A stretch of 56,348 nt of DNA from an uncultured cyanobacterium. Lineage in GTDB: Bacteria; Cyanobacteriota; Cyanobacteriia; PCC-6307; Cyanobiaceae. Within the stretch, counting starts at the first letter, position 1. Every line of letters begins with the position of its first letter. The notes under the pieces were generated by a model. It saw only the letters and a program-made list of their open reading frames with translations, was not told the origin of the DNA and made no database searches. Below, one piece after another: positions 17,289 to 25,780 of this stretch. The position numbers and the translations under genes are program-made. The stretch lies in contig CAIZQU010000080.1 in assembly GCA_903935205.1 (NCBI GenBank), forward strand, positions 1-56,348. Direction: 5' to 3'.

Positions 17289-18194
17289 TCAGGGCTGCGC
17301 AGAGCCGGGCAGGCGTTCGCCAACGGCGAGTCGATACACATCAAACGACACATCCAGGGCGCGCATATCAACGCGGCCGACGCCGATGCACGGGCAGCGG
17401 TTCAACCAAGCCAGTTCGGGGGCAGCAGTGCTGTAGGTGGGGGTCACGACAACGGGCGGAAGGGGATCGAAGCGATCCTCAAGGGCACGCTGATAGCCAT
17501 CAGGACCGAGATCAAAGATGCCGCCATAAAAACCATCGATCATCGCGCCATCGCTGGTCCTGAACGAGGCTTTGACATCAACGATCGCGATGCCGTCAGG
17601 GCGGATGCGCATCCAGTCCGTAGCACCTTCGCAGATGCTGGCCTCCAGGCCAGGCCCGATAAAGCTGCCAGCGACAACATGCCAGTTGATTCTCAATCCA
17701 TCGGGGGTGGGACCCACCAACTCCTTGCGCACCCGAGCCGTCAATGTCCCCAGGAACTGGGAACTCCAGCCCCAGCATGGGGCCGGATCCGGGGCGGCCG
17801 GCGGCGGCGATGGCCAGGGGCTGAGGGAAACGGGTGGATGGGGTGCTGCATCGATCAGATTCAGCCGCTGCCCGGCTGAGGAGGCGGTGGCCAGGGAGGG
17901 GGAAACCGGCTGACCAGCCAGGAGCAAAACGGGCAGACAATCGACGACCCCCAGCAATCCGGCGGGTAGAACGGCCACGAACACACGGGTCGCCGTCCCC
18001 GGCTCAGCCGGATGGGGCAGCGCCGGAACCGTCCGGACCGGACCGCCATCGATGCGGTACTCCAGGGTCAACGCATGGCCCGGGCGGTGGGGTGTGACCG
18101 CGATGGTGATCGCCATGGGCTGGCCTGGTGCTGGGCTGGCGGGTGCCTGAATCGTCCACTCCAGCCGGCTGCCATCGGCGCAGCTCAGGACCAT
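17289..18194 (-). CDS. DUF3237-domain protein with an N-terminal beta-sandwich region
   Basis: 301 residues, starting in the TGATG overlap with the cyclase gene (a GTG one codon earlier is equally possible). The C-terminal 150 residues match the DUF3237 pattern: LVGPTPDGLRINWHVVAGS, IRPDGIAIVDVKASFRTSDGA, then YSTAAPELAWLNRCPCIGVGR. DUF3237 proteins are small barrel-like proteins of unknown biochemistry. The N-terminal 110 residues look like an Ig-type strand-rich domain separated by a Pro-rich linker. Coupling to the cyclase and position just ahead of the encapsulin suggest membership in the same pathway. Ligand or enzyme function is unknown. Confidence 0.75.
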   Translation of the reverse strand: MVLSCADGSRLEWTIQAPASPAPGQPMAITIAVTPHRPGHALTLEYRIDGGPVRTVPALPHPAEPGTATRVFVAVLPAGLLGVVDCLPVLLLAGQPVSPSLATASSAGQRLNLIDAAPHPPVSLSPWPSPPPAAPDPAPCWGWSSQFLGTLTARVRKELVGPTPDGLRINWHVVAGSFIGPGLEASICEGATDWMRIRPDGIAIVDVKASFRTSDGAMIDGFYGGIFDLGPDGYQRALEDRFDPLPPVVVTPTYSTAAPELAWLNRCPCIGVGRVDMRALDVSFDVYRLAVGERLPGSAQP

Positions 18195-21100
18195 CACGAG
18201 AGCTCGGCGAGAAGCTGCCGGGCGGCGGTTGGATCAGGCCGAAGGGCCTCGGCCTGGAGCAGTTCCAGCAGCTGCCGCATCTCCGTCTGGATCGCGGCCG
18301 TGGAGGCCTGCGCCGTCGAGCGATGGCGCAACCAGGAGGTGAGAGCACGAAGTTCAAGGGAGAGAGCCTTCTGATCACGTGCGGCGTGGACCGCATCCTG
18401 ATAGGCCAGATCGGCGTCGTCCCAGTGGCCACGGGCCGCGTGGACATCCCCCCGCAGGCGCAGAATTTCAGGTGCCATCACCCTGACCTGGCCCCGCTGG
18501 ACTGTGTTGAGGCCGGAGACCGTCTCCGCCAGGGCCTGATCCATCTCGCCCAGGTGAAGCAGGGCTGAGGTGATGATGCAGGTGATGGAAGCATCGGTGA
18601 CGAGAGACCCTGTCTGCCGGAACAACACAGCGGTCTCGATCACCTGAGCGGCATCGCCCTGGGCGGGATCGAGGGCCAGGAGGGCCTGGGAGCGATACAT
18701 CGAAGCGCAGGCCTGCCACATCGCGAAACCCTCGGCGATCGAGAGGCTATGAACCTCCTGAGCGGTGGCCAGCAGGCGGGACCAGTCGCGGTCGTAATAA
18801 CTGAAGAAGCACATGAAAGCGAGGGCTGCCGCCAGGGTTGGCGGATGGCCCAGGGAACGGGCCAGGGCCAGCATCTGCTCCATCCCCTCAATCCCCTCCC
18901 GCTGACGACCAGACATCCAGAGGGAGGAAGCCCGGGCGGTCATGATGTTGATGGTTGGCGCCAGCTGAAAATTGCGGCAGAGCTGGAGCTCAACATCTCG
19001 GTCGAACAGATCCAAGCCAACATCGGCATGCTCGATGGCCGTGTCGTATTCACCGCGGTAGTAGCTGGTGTAAGCCATGGCGTGACGGGCAGGTGCCGCA
19101 TAGGCCAGCTCGCCACTGCTGGAAGCCAACGCCAAAACATCGCGGGCACTCTTGATCGCATCAACGAGGCGGCCGGAGACGAATTGATTCGACCACAACC
19201 CCCAGAGCGGCGCAAAACGATAGTCATCTGCACCCAGCCTTTCCGCCAGATCGATGGCCCGAAGACAGGTGGTCTCGACCAATGGCGATGCCCAGCCGAA
19301 GGCAGCCATCTGAACAGGAGCCAGGGCTGTATGCAGGGCGAGTTCCGATTGCCAGCGAGCTTCCATCTGGGGGAGCTGGTCGAGATCGAGCAGACCCCGA
19401 TTCAGGTGCTCCACCGCCTCATTGACGGCGTTGCGCTCAGCGGCGATCTGACCGGCAGCCTGCCACTGCAGGGCAGCATCAGCGTAATGGCCTGCGCCGG
19501 ACAGGTGATGAGCCAACAGTTCGGGCCGCTGTTTGGGAATCTCCGGAAACTGCTCCGTCATCACCGAAGCGATGCGGGAATGGTGCTCCTGACGGGTGCT
19601 GCGCAGGAGTGAGTGATAAGCCACGTCCTGCACAAGGGCGTGTTTGAAGATGTAGACAGGAGGCGATGCTCCACTGATGCGCAGAAAGCCCTCGTCCACC
19701 ATCTGCAGCATCAGCTCACCCACCTTGACCTGATCGATCGAAACGACCGCAGTCAGCAGACCGAGGCTGAACTCACGCCCCAGGGTGGCACCAATCTGAA
19801 GCAGAGCCTTGGCCTCTCCGAGTCGATCGAGACGGGCCATCAGCGCCGCCTCCATCGAGGCGGGGACCACGTCGGCAGAAAAGGGTTGCACCAGCTCCCA
19901 GGTCTGTTCGCGTTCCACCACCGATGAGGAGGCGATCACCGAGAGGGTGATCTCCTCCAAGAACAGGGGAATGCCATCGGAACGCAGGCAGATCTGCCGT
20001 ACCAATTCTGGAGGCATCGCCTTATCGGCAGCCACATCACGAATCAGGGATTCAGCATCTGGTCCATCGAGGGCATCGAGCAAGATGCCATCGACGTGGG
20101 CATGCTCAATCCAACGGGAACGGAATTCGAGACGTGCCGAAAGGATGACCAGGAATCGGCCTGAGATCTGGGTGTTGAGCAGCTGGTCAAGCAGTTCGAT
20201 CGTGGAGGGATCGGCCCAATGGAGATCTTCAATCACCAACAGCACGGGGGATTCCGCTGCCAGAGCCTGCAGAGCTTGGAACAGCAGATCCAGGGTCCGC
20301 TGCCGTTGACGGGCCAGGGAGAGTTCGCTCAGGATGGGCCAGTGTTGAGGATCGATCTCGAGCGAGAGAAAAAGGGCGAAGAGCGGTAGGGCCTCCTGCT
20401 GCGGCAAACCAAGATCAACCAGCCTTGTGCGCAGGCGCTCCAGCTGCTGAGCAGGCTCCAGGGCATCGATGCCAAGGCGGCCACGCAGCAGCTCAGCGAT
20501 GGGGAAATAGGGAGTATCGATGCTGAAGGGGCTACAGAAAGCCTCCATCACCGTGGTATTTGGATCGACGAGATCACTGAATATCTGCTGGATCAGGCGA
20601 CTCTTGCCAATGCCTGGCTCACCTCGGATCAGGAGTGCCCGGGACTGGCCCGACAGAACCTCCTGCCAACGGGATTGGACCGCATCAAGCTCGCGGCGAC
20701 GGCCAAAGAACGTGGCTGCTGCACCCTTATAGCGGGACTCGGGACGATAGGCGAGGATGCGGTGGATCTCCACCGGCCGTTGAATTCCCTTCAGCCGGCG
20801 AGCCCCGAGGGATTCGCCATGGAAATCACGGGACACCAGCCTCCAGAGGGAGTCGGAGACCACCACCTCGCCCGGACGAGCCTCCGCCTGCAGACGGGCA
20901 GCCAGATTGGGGGTCTCGCCAATCGCCAGCGACTGCCCACCACCGGCACCACCGAGCGCACCAACCACAACGCGGCCGCGGTGAACCCCAATCCTGACCT
21001 CCAGGGGATGGTGCAAGCGGCCGGCGAGGGCATCCACCGCATCGATCAAAGCGAGCGCACAACGGACCGAGCGAATCTCATCGTCTTCGTGAGCCCTGGG

Positions 21101-21391
21101 ATAGCCGAAATAAATCACGACACCATCACCCATCAGATCGGCAAGGAAGCCATCGAAATTACGAACAACCTCGAAACAAGTGGCGTGATAGGCGCTTAAC
21201 AGCTCGCGAAAGTCCTCCGGATCAATCTGCTCGGAAAGTGACGTCGCCCCGACCATGTCGCAGAAAATGACGCTCAGGACGCGACGCTCAGCCTGAGGAT
21301 CCCTGCCCGCAGACAGCAGCAGCGGGCTGCCACAGCCGCCACAGAACCGGGCGGCCACCTGATTGTTGAAGCCGCAGCCGCTACAGATCAC
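18194..21391 (-). CDS. Class III adenylate/guanylate cyclase with zinc ribbon, AAA ATPase and TPR-like regions
   Basis: About 1065 residues from a GTG at 21391 (VICSGCGF); a TTG at 21439 would extend it by 16. The N-terminus is a CxxC...CxxC zinc ribbon. A class III cyclase domain follows: FCDMVGAT and LMGDGVVIYFGYP carry the two metal-binding Asp, and NLAARLQ carries the Asn/Arg transition-state pair, so it should be active. Then an AAA16-type ATPase: FFGRRRELDA, Walker A RGEPGIGKS, Walker B LLVIEDLHWADPS. The last 500 residues are TPR-like helices. Such proteins are signal-integrating cyclases. Its stop overlaps the DUF3237 start. The divergent neighbour is a Crp-family protein, a plausible receptor. 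Confidence 0.85.
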   Translation of the reverse strand: MICSGCGFNNQVAARFCGGCGSPLLLSAGRDPQAERRVLSVIFCDMVGATSLSEQIDPEDFRELLSAYHATCFEVVRNFDGFLADLMGDGVVIYFGYPRAHEDDEIRSVRCALALIDAVDALAGRLHHPLEVRIGVHRGRVVVGALGGAGGGQSLAIGETPNLAARLQAEARPGEVVVSDSLWRLVSRDFHGESLGARRLKGIQRPVEIHRILAYRPESRYKGAAATFFGRRRELDAVQSRWQEVLSGQSRALLIRGEPGIGKSRLIQQIFSDLVDPNTTVMEAFCSPFSIDTPYFPIAELLRGRLGIDALEPAQQLERLRTRLVDLGLPQQEALPLFALFLSLEIDPQHWPILSELSLARQRQRTLDLLFQALQALAAESPVLLVIEDLHWADPSTIELLDQLLNTQISGRFLVILSARLEFRSRWIEHAHVDGILLDALDGPDAESLIRDVAADKAMPPELVRQICLRSDGIPLFLEEITLSVIASSSVVEREQTWELVQPFSADVVPASMEAALMARLDRLGEAKALLQIGATLGREFSLGLLTAVVSIDQVKVGELMLQMVDEGFLRISGASPPVYIFKHALVQDVAYHSLLRSTRQEHHSRIASVMTEQFPEIPKQRPELLAHHLSGAGHYADAALQWQAAGQIAAERNAVNEAVEHLNRGLLDLDQLPQMEARWQSELALHTALAPVQMAAFGWASPLVETTCLRAIDLAERLGADDYRFAPLWGLWSNQFVSGRLVDAIKSARDVLALASSSGELAYAAPARHAMAYTSYYRGEYDTAIEHADVGLDLFDRDVELQLCRNFQLAPTINIMTARASSLWMSGRQREGIEGMEQMLALARSLGHPPTLAAALAFMCFFSYYDRDWSRLLATAQEVHSLSIAEGFAMWQACASMYRSQALLALDPAQGDAAQVIETAVLFRQTGSLVTDASITCIITSALLHLGEMDQALAETVSGLNTVQRGQVRVMAPEILRLRGDVHAARGHWDDADLAYQDAVHAARDQKALSLELRALTSWLRHRSTAQASTAAIQTEMRQLLELLQAEALRPDPTAARQLLAELS

Positions 21392-21732
21392 TGGACCGGA
21401 AAAGCGTGTGGTTGAACCGCAGCACAGCGGGCTTGCCAAGCCCCGGCTTCCTCGGCCAGGAGGGCGGCGGCCTGCTCAACCAGGCCTTCGGGATCGGCCG
21501 GCCCCCATGAATCGGTAGCGGCGGGGCGCTGACACTGGCCGACCGAGAGCAGCGATGGCAAAGTCGGGACTGGAGGAATCACAGGACTTGACCGTCTGTT
21601 CGAACTGTAGCGGCAGCGTCTGACCCAGAGCTCAACCGGCCAACGGATGGCAGCCGATCAAGGTGACTGGCACCTGTGCCATCTCCCGCAGGGTTGTGGC
21701 AACAGCCGGAGCCCTGAAGCCAAGGATCGCAG

Positions 21733-21788
21733 CGACCCCGGGGTCGCGCCCATACCGGGGTCACTCCCAAACCGGAGTCGCTCCTGGC
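21733..21788. promoter_or_regulatory. Three 17-bp direct repeats with a palindrome, in the cyclase/crp divergent intergenic region
   Basis: CCGGGGTCG (21738), CCGGGGTCA (21755) and CCGGAGTCG (21772) recur with an exact 17-bp spacing, and parts of the following bases (CTCCC) also repeat. The first copy forms a perfect 14-bp palindrome CGACCCCGGGGTCG at 21733-21746. The array lies about 120 bases upstream of the Crp-type gene in a 519-bp gap (21392-21910) with no other gene. It looks like a regulator-binding array; the protein is unknown. Confidence 0.6.
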
Positions 21789-21910
21789 GTCCCGACCTTG
21801 GCCTGTCCCTAAGATCAACAGCCAATGGATGCCTCGCCCACCGCCCAGAGCCCACGCACCGGGATGGTTACCAGGGCTGGCCATGCCTCTGACTGCGAGA
21901 TCCGCTGACA

Positions 21911-22579
21911 ATGGCCTGCAAATTCAAACTTCTCGAGGAGTTGGATCCGGAAACCCGTGAGCAGCTGCTTGCCGAACACCGCGAGATCCAGATCCCAGCC
22001 AACCACCAGCTGCTGTTTCAATCGGACTGGGGCGAAGACGTTTACGTGGTGGTCAAGGGCATCCTCAAAGCCCGTTGCCTGAATCTGCAAGGTGAGGAAA
22101 GTGTGATCGCCCTGATGGGAGCCGGCGCCATGATTGGCGATCTCTCTCTGATCTCATCCAAACCGATCCGCAGCGTGGATGTGCTGTCGATCACGGCCTG
22201 CATCCTGCACAAACTGCGCGCCAGAGCCCTGCAGGAGGCGATGGCCAACAGCCGTCGCTTCAACCAGGTTCTCGCCCGCCTGCAGGCCCAGCGGCTGACG
22301 GCCCTGGGCAATCGGTTGATGCTGATGCATGAGGACGCCACCACCCGCCTGCTGGCCACCCTGCTCGACCTGGCCTGCCTGAACGGTCCCGGGGACGACC
22401 CGCTGCAACCGATTCCAGCGATTGCGCAACAGGAGATCGCCCTGATCGCCGGCCTCTCGCGGGGGACGACCTCCACGCTGATCAACAAGCTGCGCAGCAA
22501 CGGCACCCTCGAACAGAGCGAGGCCGGCCTCCGTTTCAGCACACTGACGCCGCTGCGGCGCCGCAACCTGCTGCCCTGA
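21911..22579 (+). CDS. Crp/Fnr-family transcription regulator
   Basis: 222 residues. The N-terminal cNMP-binding barrel has the phosphate-cassette region IGDLSLISSKPIRSVDV, in which the Arg-Ser pair of cAMP binders is kept and the usual Glu is replaced by Asp. A long dimer helix (residues 105-150) leads to a C-terminal winged helix with IAQQEIALIAGLSRGTTSTLINKLRSNG as recognition segment. It is divergent from the class III cyclase, which suggests a cyclic-nucleotide circuit. Direct repeats lie on both sides of the gene and are candidate operators. No Fe-S cysteine cluster of the FNR kind is seen. Confidence 0.88.
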   Translation: MACKFKLLEELDPETREQLLAEHREIQIPANHQLLFQSDWGEDVYVVVKGILKARCLNLQGEESVIALMGAGAMIGDLSLISSKPIRSVDVLSITACILHKLRARALQEAMANSRRFNQVLARLQAQRLTALGNRLMLMHEDATTRLLATLLDLACLNGPGDDPLQPIPAIAQQEIALIAGLSRGTTSTLINKLRSNGTLEQSEAGLRFSTLTPLRRRNLLP

Positions 22580-22602
22580 GGCCGCCACCCATCAGCCGCT
22601 GA

Positions 22603-22664
22603 CTGTCAGCTGCTGAACAGAAATCTGTCAGGAACTGAACAGTCCTGAGTCCGACGCTGAACAG
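22603..22664. promoter_or_regulatory. 22-bp periodic repeat array (CTGTCAG-N3-CTGAACAG), Pho-box-like
   Basis: CTGAACAG occurs at 22613, 22635 and 22657, exactly 22 bp apart, and CTGTCAG at 22603 and 22625, also 22 bp apart. Together they give half-sites about every 10-12 bp, one helical turn, as in tandem OmpR/PhoB-type boxes; CTGTCA is also the core of the E. coli Pho box. The array ends 55 bases before the ATG at 22720. An inverted pair AGTCCTG / CAGGACT overlaps it (22641-22667). Confidence 0.6.
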
Positions 22665-22719
22665 GACTCGCCGCCTGCTGGCGCGATTGTTCGAACCAGA
22701 GCGTCGGTAGGCAGCAGCG

Positions 22720-23619
22720 ATGATCCCTGGCACCGTGGCGACAGCCGCCGCCGACTGCCCGCCCCAGGCCGCCGCCAGCCTGAGCCACCCAGAGACAGGG
22801 TCGGAGCAGACCGTGATCAGCGCCCGCAATCTGGCGGAGGTGCTGCGGCTGCCCTCAATCCGGCTCCGCTCCTGGAAGGGTGATTACCTGCACCGGCCCG
22901 ACAGCCTCCAGGGGGTGACAACCGCAGCCGCCGACGACGGCGCCCTATGGAGGCCGGTGGCCGGGGCGGATGGAACCCTGCTGCTGCGCTCCTGGAAGGG
23001 GGACTATCTGCACCGTGCCAATGCGCCGGAGGGGGTGACCACCTGGAACAGGGGCATGGGCAACCATTGGAGACCGGAGTTCCAGAACGGCATCGTGCGC
23101 CTGAGATCGTGGAAGCACGACTATCTGCATCGACCGGAGGGCCCCGAGGGGGTGAGCAACTGGATCGACGACCCCGGAACGGCCTGGATCCTGGAAGCGC
23201 TGGCGACGACCGTGCGGTTCGCCGCCGATTTTCCCGAAGGGTGTCCATCGGCTTCAGCCCCATACGTGGAGGCGGGTCTGACCTTTTTCAACAGCAACGG
23301 CAATCGTTGGTGCAGCCCGTTTGAGCATGGCTTCATCAGCTGCTACGGCTCGCCGGGACAGATTGATGTGCAACCGGAGCAGGGCCGATTGTTCTCGCTG
23401 CTGTCGCTGCAAATCTGCCATCTCAATGCCATCGTCGGATCGCAGCAAACGCAGCTGATTGGTCAGCGCCCCGATGGCAGCTGCGTGACGACCACCCTGA
23501 GCAGCAAAGCCAATCGCGTCACCCCACAATGCTTCAACACACCTGCCTTTAACAATCTCTGCGGGCTAAGCATCAAGCTCGGAGCGATCAGCATCGGCAA
23601 TCTGATGATTGTGACCTGA
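22720..23619 (+). CDS. Fascin/beta-trefoil-like triple-repeat protein with a beta-rich C-terminal domain
   Basis: 299 residues from the ATG at 22720; a GTG at 22813 with GGAG upstream is a serious alternative. Three tandem repeats of about 40 residues carry the core LRSWKGDYLHRP...GVTT (residues 46-145), resembling the strand-turn pattern of fascin-type trefoil modules (LRSxxGxYL). The fourth strand set is divergent. The C-terminal 120 residues are a different beta-sandwich with several Cys (RWCSPF, GSCVTT, NLCGLSIKLG). No signal peptide is evident. Trefoils of this kind bind sugars or proteins. The gene follows the Crp-family gene and the 22-bp array, and may be a target of regulation there. 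Confidence 0.65.
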   Translation: MIPGTVATAAADCPPQAAASLSHPETGSEQTVISARNLAEVLRLPSIRLRSWKGDYLHRPDSLQGVTTAAADDGALWRPVAGADGTLLLRSWKGDYLHRANAPEGVTTWNRGMGNHWRPEFQNGIVRLRSWKHDYLHRPEGPEGVSNWIDDPGTAWILEALATTVRFAADFPEGCPSASAPYVEAGLTFFNSNGNRWCSPFEHGFISCYGSPGQIDVQPEQGRLFSLLSLQICHLNAIVGSQQTQLIGQRPDGSCVTTTLSSKANRVTPQCFNTPAFNNLCGLSIKLGAISIGNLMIVT

Positions 23620-23684
23620 GCGATCCACAATCGAGACTGGAAGCACCAACCTGCCAGCTCCAGCGATAGTGACAGAAGAGGATC

Positions 23685-23713
23685 AAAAAAGCCCAGGCTT
23701 TGTAGGCCCGGGC
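23685..23713 (-). terminator. Rho-independent terminator after the secreted-protein gene
   Basis: On the minus strand AGCCCGGGC and GCCTGGGCT form a 9-bp stem (one mismatch) followed by a run of six T. It terminates the minus-strand unit ending at 23748 and lies between this gene and the convergent trefoil gene. Confidence 0.85.
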
Positions 23714-23747
23714 TCATCGAAAGATGGGAGCTGGCTGTGAAGGCCGT

Positions 23748-24227
23748 TCAGGAGGGAATCAGATCCACAGAGAAGGTGCCATTCTGCTCGGGACCGAAAT
23801 CAATGCCATTGGCCTCGTAAACCGTGAGACCCGCTTCCAGAAGGGCAGGACCACCGCAGGATTTAATCAGATCCGTTCCGTCCTCAACCTTCAGGTTTAC
23901 GCAGCCGAACTCGATGCCATTGGGACCGGTGATCTTGATGCTCTTGACCAGGCCACGCTTCATCGTGTCCGGTGAGAGCGAAACGATGGCCTGAGCAATC
24001 CTGAGCGGCTTCTCCAACGGAGGGATCGGGAATGGATCGGTTTTCACCGGGAAGGTTTTTTTCACCGAGAAGGTTCCACCATGGATCTGAACCGATTCCA
24101 TGATGCCCTTCATCGCGGCCATGGCCTGTGGACTGACGCCATCGGCAAAGGCAGGTCTGGGAACAAGGACAACGACAGCCAGAACGAAGGAAACAACAAA
24201 AGCGAAGAGGCGAGAGAGGGTTTTCAT
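23748..24227 (-). CDS. Small secreted protein of unknown function
   Basis: 159 residues from the ATG at 24227. A clear Sec signal peptide opens it: MKTLSRLF, a hydrophobic core (FVVSFVLAVVVLV) and a cut near AFADG. The mature 130 residues are strand-rich with two Cys (FGCVNL, KSCGG) that could form a disulfide and a repeated NGIxFG pattern (NGIEFG, NGIDFG). It lies 133 bases downstream of cpcA in the same direction and ends at a strong terminator, so it could be the last gene of the phycocyanin transcript. I do not recognise the family. Confidence 0.7.
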   Translation of the reverse strand: MKTLSRLFAFVVSFVLAVVVLVPRPAFADGVSPQAMAAMKGIMESVQIHGGTFSVKKTFPVKTDPFPIPPLEKPLRIAQAIVSLSPDTMKRGLVKSIKITGPNGIEFGCVNLKVEDGTDLIKSCGGPALLEAGLTVYEANGIDFGPEQNGTFSVDLIPS

Positions 24228-24360
24228 GGGAGAAAATGCAAGGGTACTGACAACTATCCGCTGAGCCCATCGGACCTGCCACGATCGCCGCGACAGGGTC
24301 GGAGCAGAGCCGGCGGGGAAGGAGCCTCGAAGCGAGATCTCAATCCCCACACCAGCGGCT

Positions 24361-24852
24361 CTACACCAGGGCATTGATGACATAGTCGATATAGTTATTC
24401 GCAATGGTTGCCGGATCGCCACTGAGACCGTGGTTGGCCTTGATATAGCTTAGGGCTTCAATATACCAGGAGGGTGACAGCTCCCAGATCCGATTGATTT
24501 CTGACAGACCGTTGATCAGGTATTCATCGAGGGGGCCGGTACCACCGGCAACGAGGGCATAGGTGATCAGACGCAGATAGTAACCGATGTCACGACTACA
24601 CTTGGCCTTGCCGATCGGTGTCGAGGCATATTGAGGACCATTGGTCGTAGTGGTATAGGGGAATTTTTGATAGACAGCCTGGGCAGCACCTTCGATCAAG
24701 GCATCCTTCTTGGTCGTGAGCTGCTGAGCGGCCAGCATCGCATTGTTGGCACGCTCATAACGTCCAAAAGCAATGTTCAACTCGGTATTGCTGAGATAGG
24801 CACCGCGGCTATCGGCAGCGCTGACAGCTTCCGTGAGAGGTGTCGATGACAT
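24361..24852 (-). CDS. cpcA: Phycocyanin alpha subunit
   Basis: 163 residues from the ATG at 24852, the standard alpha length. C-phycocyanin alpha pairs with beta to form the discs of phycobilisome rods. The chromophore cysteine is Cys85 in [46 protein letters not shown] and [19 protein letters not shown] are family landmarks. Several regions differ from common picocyanobacterial copies (for example [15 protein letters not shown] and the C-terminal [14 protein letters not shown]), so it may be a diverged or second copy. It follows cpcB with a 73-base gap. Rod linkers and bilin lyases are not present next to it. An R-phycocyanin alpha (rpcA) assignment cannot be excluded by sequence alone. Confidence 0.92.
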   Translation of the reverse strand: MSSTPLTEAVSAADSRGAYLSNTELNIAFGRYERANNAMLAAQQLTTKKDALIEGAAQAVYQKFPYTTTTNGPQYASTPIGKAKCSRDIGYYLRLITYALVAGGTGPLDEYLINGLSEINRIWELSPSWYIEALSYIKANHGLSGDPATIANNYIDYVINALV

Positions 24853-24925
24853 GACGAAACAAGCAAAGGGAATGGATGGGGCAAGACTGGCCAACCCTGC
24901 ATGGCTGGCTGGGATGGATCCCTGA

Positions 24926-25447
24926 TCAGGCGACGGCCATCGCAGCACGCTGGAAGTATTGGCTGATTTCATTGATCAGCACCGAGCAGTCACCAGGGGT
25001 GATGCCGGCGGGATCAGAGACCAGAGCCAGCGCCTCCTTCTCCATCAATCGAATCGCCTCAGCCACAGAGGGTCCGGGCACTCCCAGGGCCAGGTAGGTT
25101 TCGCGCAGACCGTTGAGGCAGCGGTCCTCGAGCACAGAGGCATCGCCGAGATAAACGGCATAGGTGATGTAACGAAGGATGATATCCAGATCTCGCAAAC
25201 AGGCCGCATTGCGCCTGGATGTGTAGGCGTTACCACCTGGATTGAGCAATTGCGGCTGGGCTGCGAACAGGGCCCTGGCCGCATTGGTGATGATCATGGA
25301 GGACTTGGCAGTGATACGGTTCACCGCATCGAGGCGCTTATTGCCTTCGGCGACCAAGGCTGATAGCGCTGCGAATTGATCCTGACTAAGGAAATCTCCG
25401 CGGGAGTCTGCTTGCGACAGAACCCGCGTAAAGGCATCGAATGACAT
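24926..25447 (-). CDS. cpcB: Phycocyanin beta subunit
   Basis: 173 residues from the ATG at 25447, preceded by GAGG at good distance. The two chromophore cysteines are conserved: Cys83 in [14 protein letters not shown] and the C-terminal one in GDCSVLI. The methylated Asn site is in GGNAYTSRR (Asn73). [18 protein letters not shown] is the invariant core of beta phycocyanin. It precedes cpcA in the usual beta-alpha order. The C-terminal third ([18 protein letters not shown]...[10 protein letters not shown]) is more divergent than usual. Confidence 0.93.
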   Translation of the reverse strand: MSFDAFTRVLSQADSRGDFLSQDQFAALSALVAEGNKRLDAVNRITAKSSMIITNAARALFAAQPQLLNPGGNAYTSRRNAACLRDLDIILRYITYAVYLGDASVLEDRCLNGLRETYLALGVPGPSVAEAIRLMEKEALALVSDPAGITPGDCSVLINEISQYFQRAAMAVA

Positions 25448-25780
25448 GGTCAATCCTCACAGGGAAAGAGACAACAAGATTCCAGCTCCGGCCGCACCAG
25501 AACAACAGCGCAACCGAAGTCAGCCAGGGACACCCGAATGGACGACCCTGGCCCCAGGTGCAGGCAGCTCATCAGCCCACGGGATAACCCTATAAACAAA
25601 CCCCCGAGAAACCCAAATGACGGTAATATGTCTCAACACTAGGCCCAACACTTGCGAGACACAACCTGTAGAAAATAACCGCGATCGCAGGCAGCATGGC
25701 CACAACATGGCCCACCATTGTTTGTGCAACGCAACCGGTTGTTCGGAACAGCCGGTTGTTCCGGACAACCCAAGACCCCT
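25448..25780. other. Intergenic leader of cpcB with paired repeats
   Basis: 333 bases between cpcB and the M48 gene, both minus-strand. It must hold the cpc promoter; AT-rich segments near 25590-25635 are candidates but no consensus pair is clear. CCGGTTGTTC occurs twice, 17 bp apart (25735 and 25752), and GGTTGT / ACAACC (25754-25770) form a small hairpin just past the M48 stop, a possible terminator. A HIP1 octamer GCGATCGC lies near 25681. Confidence 0.45.
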
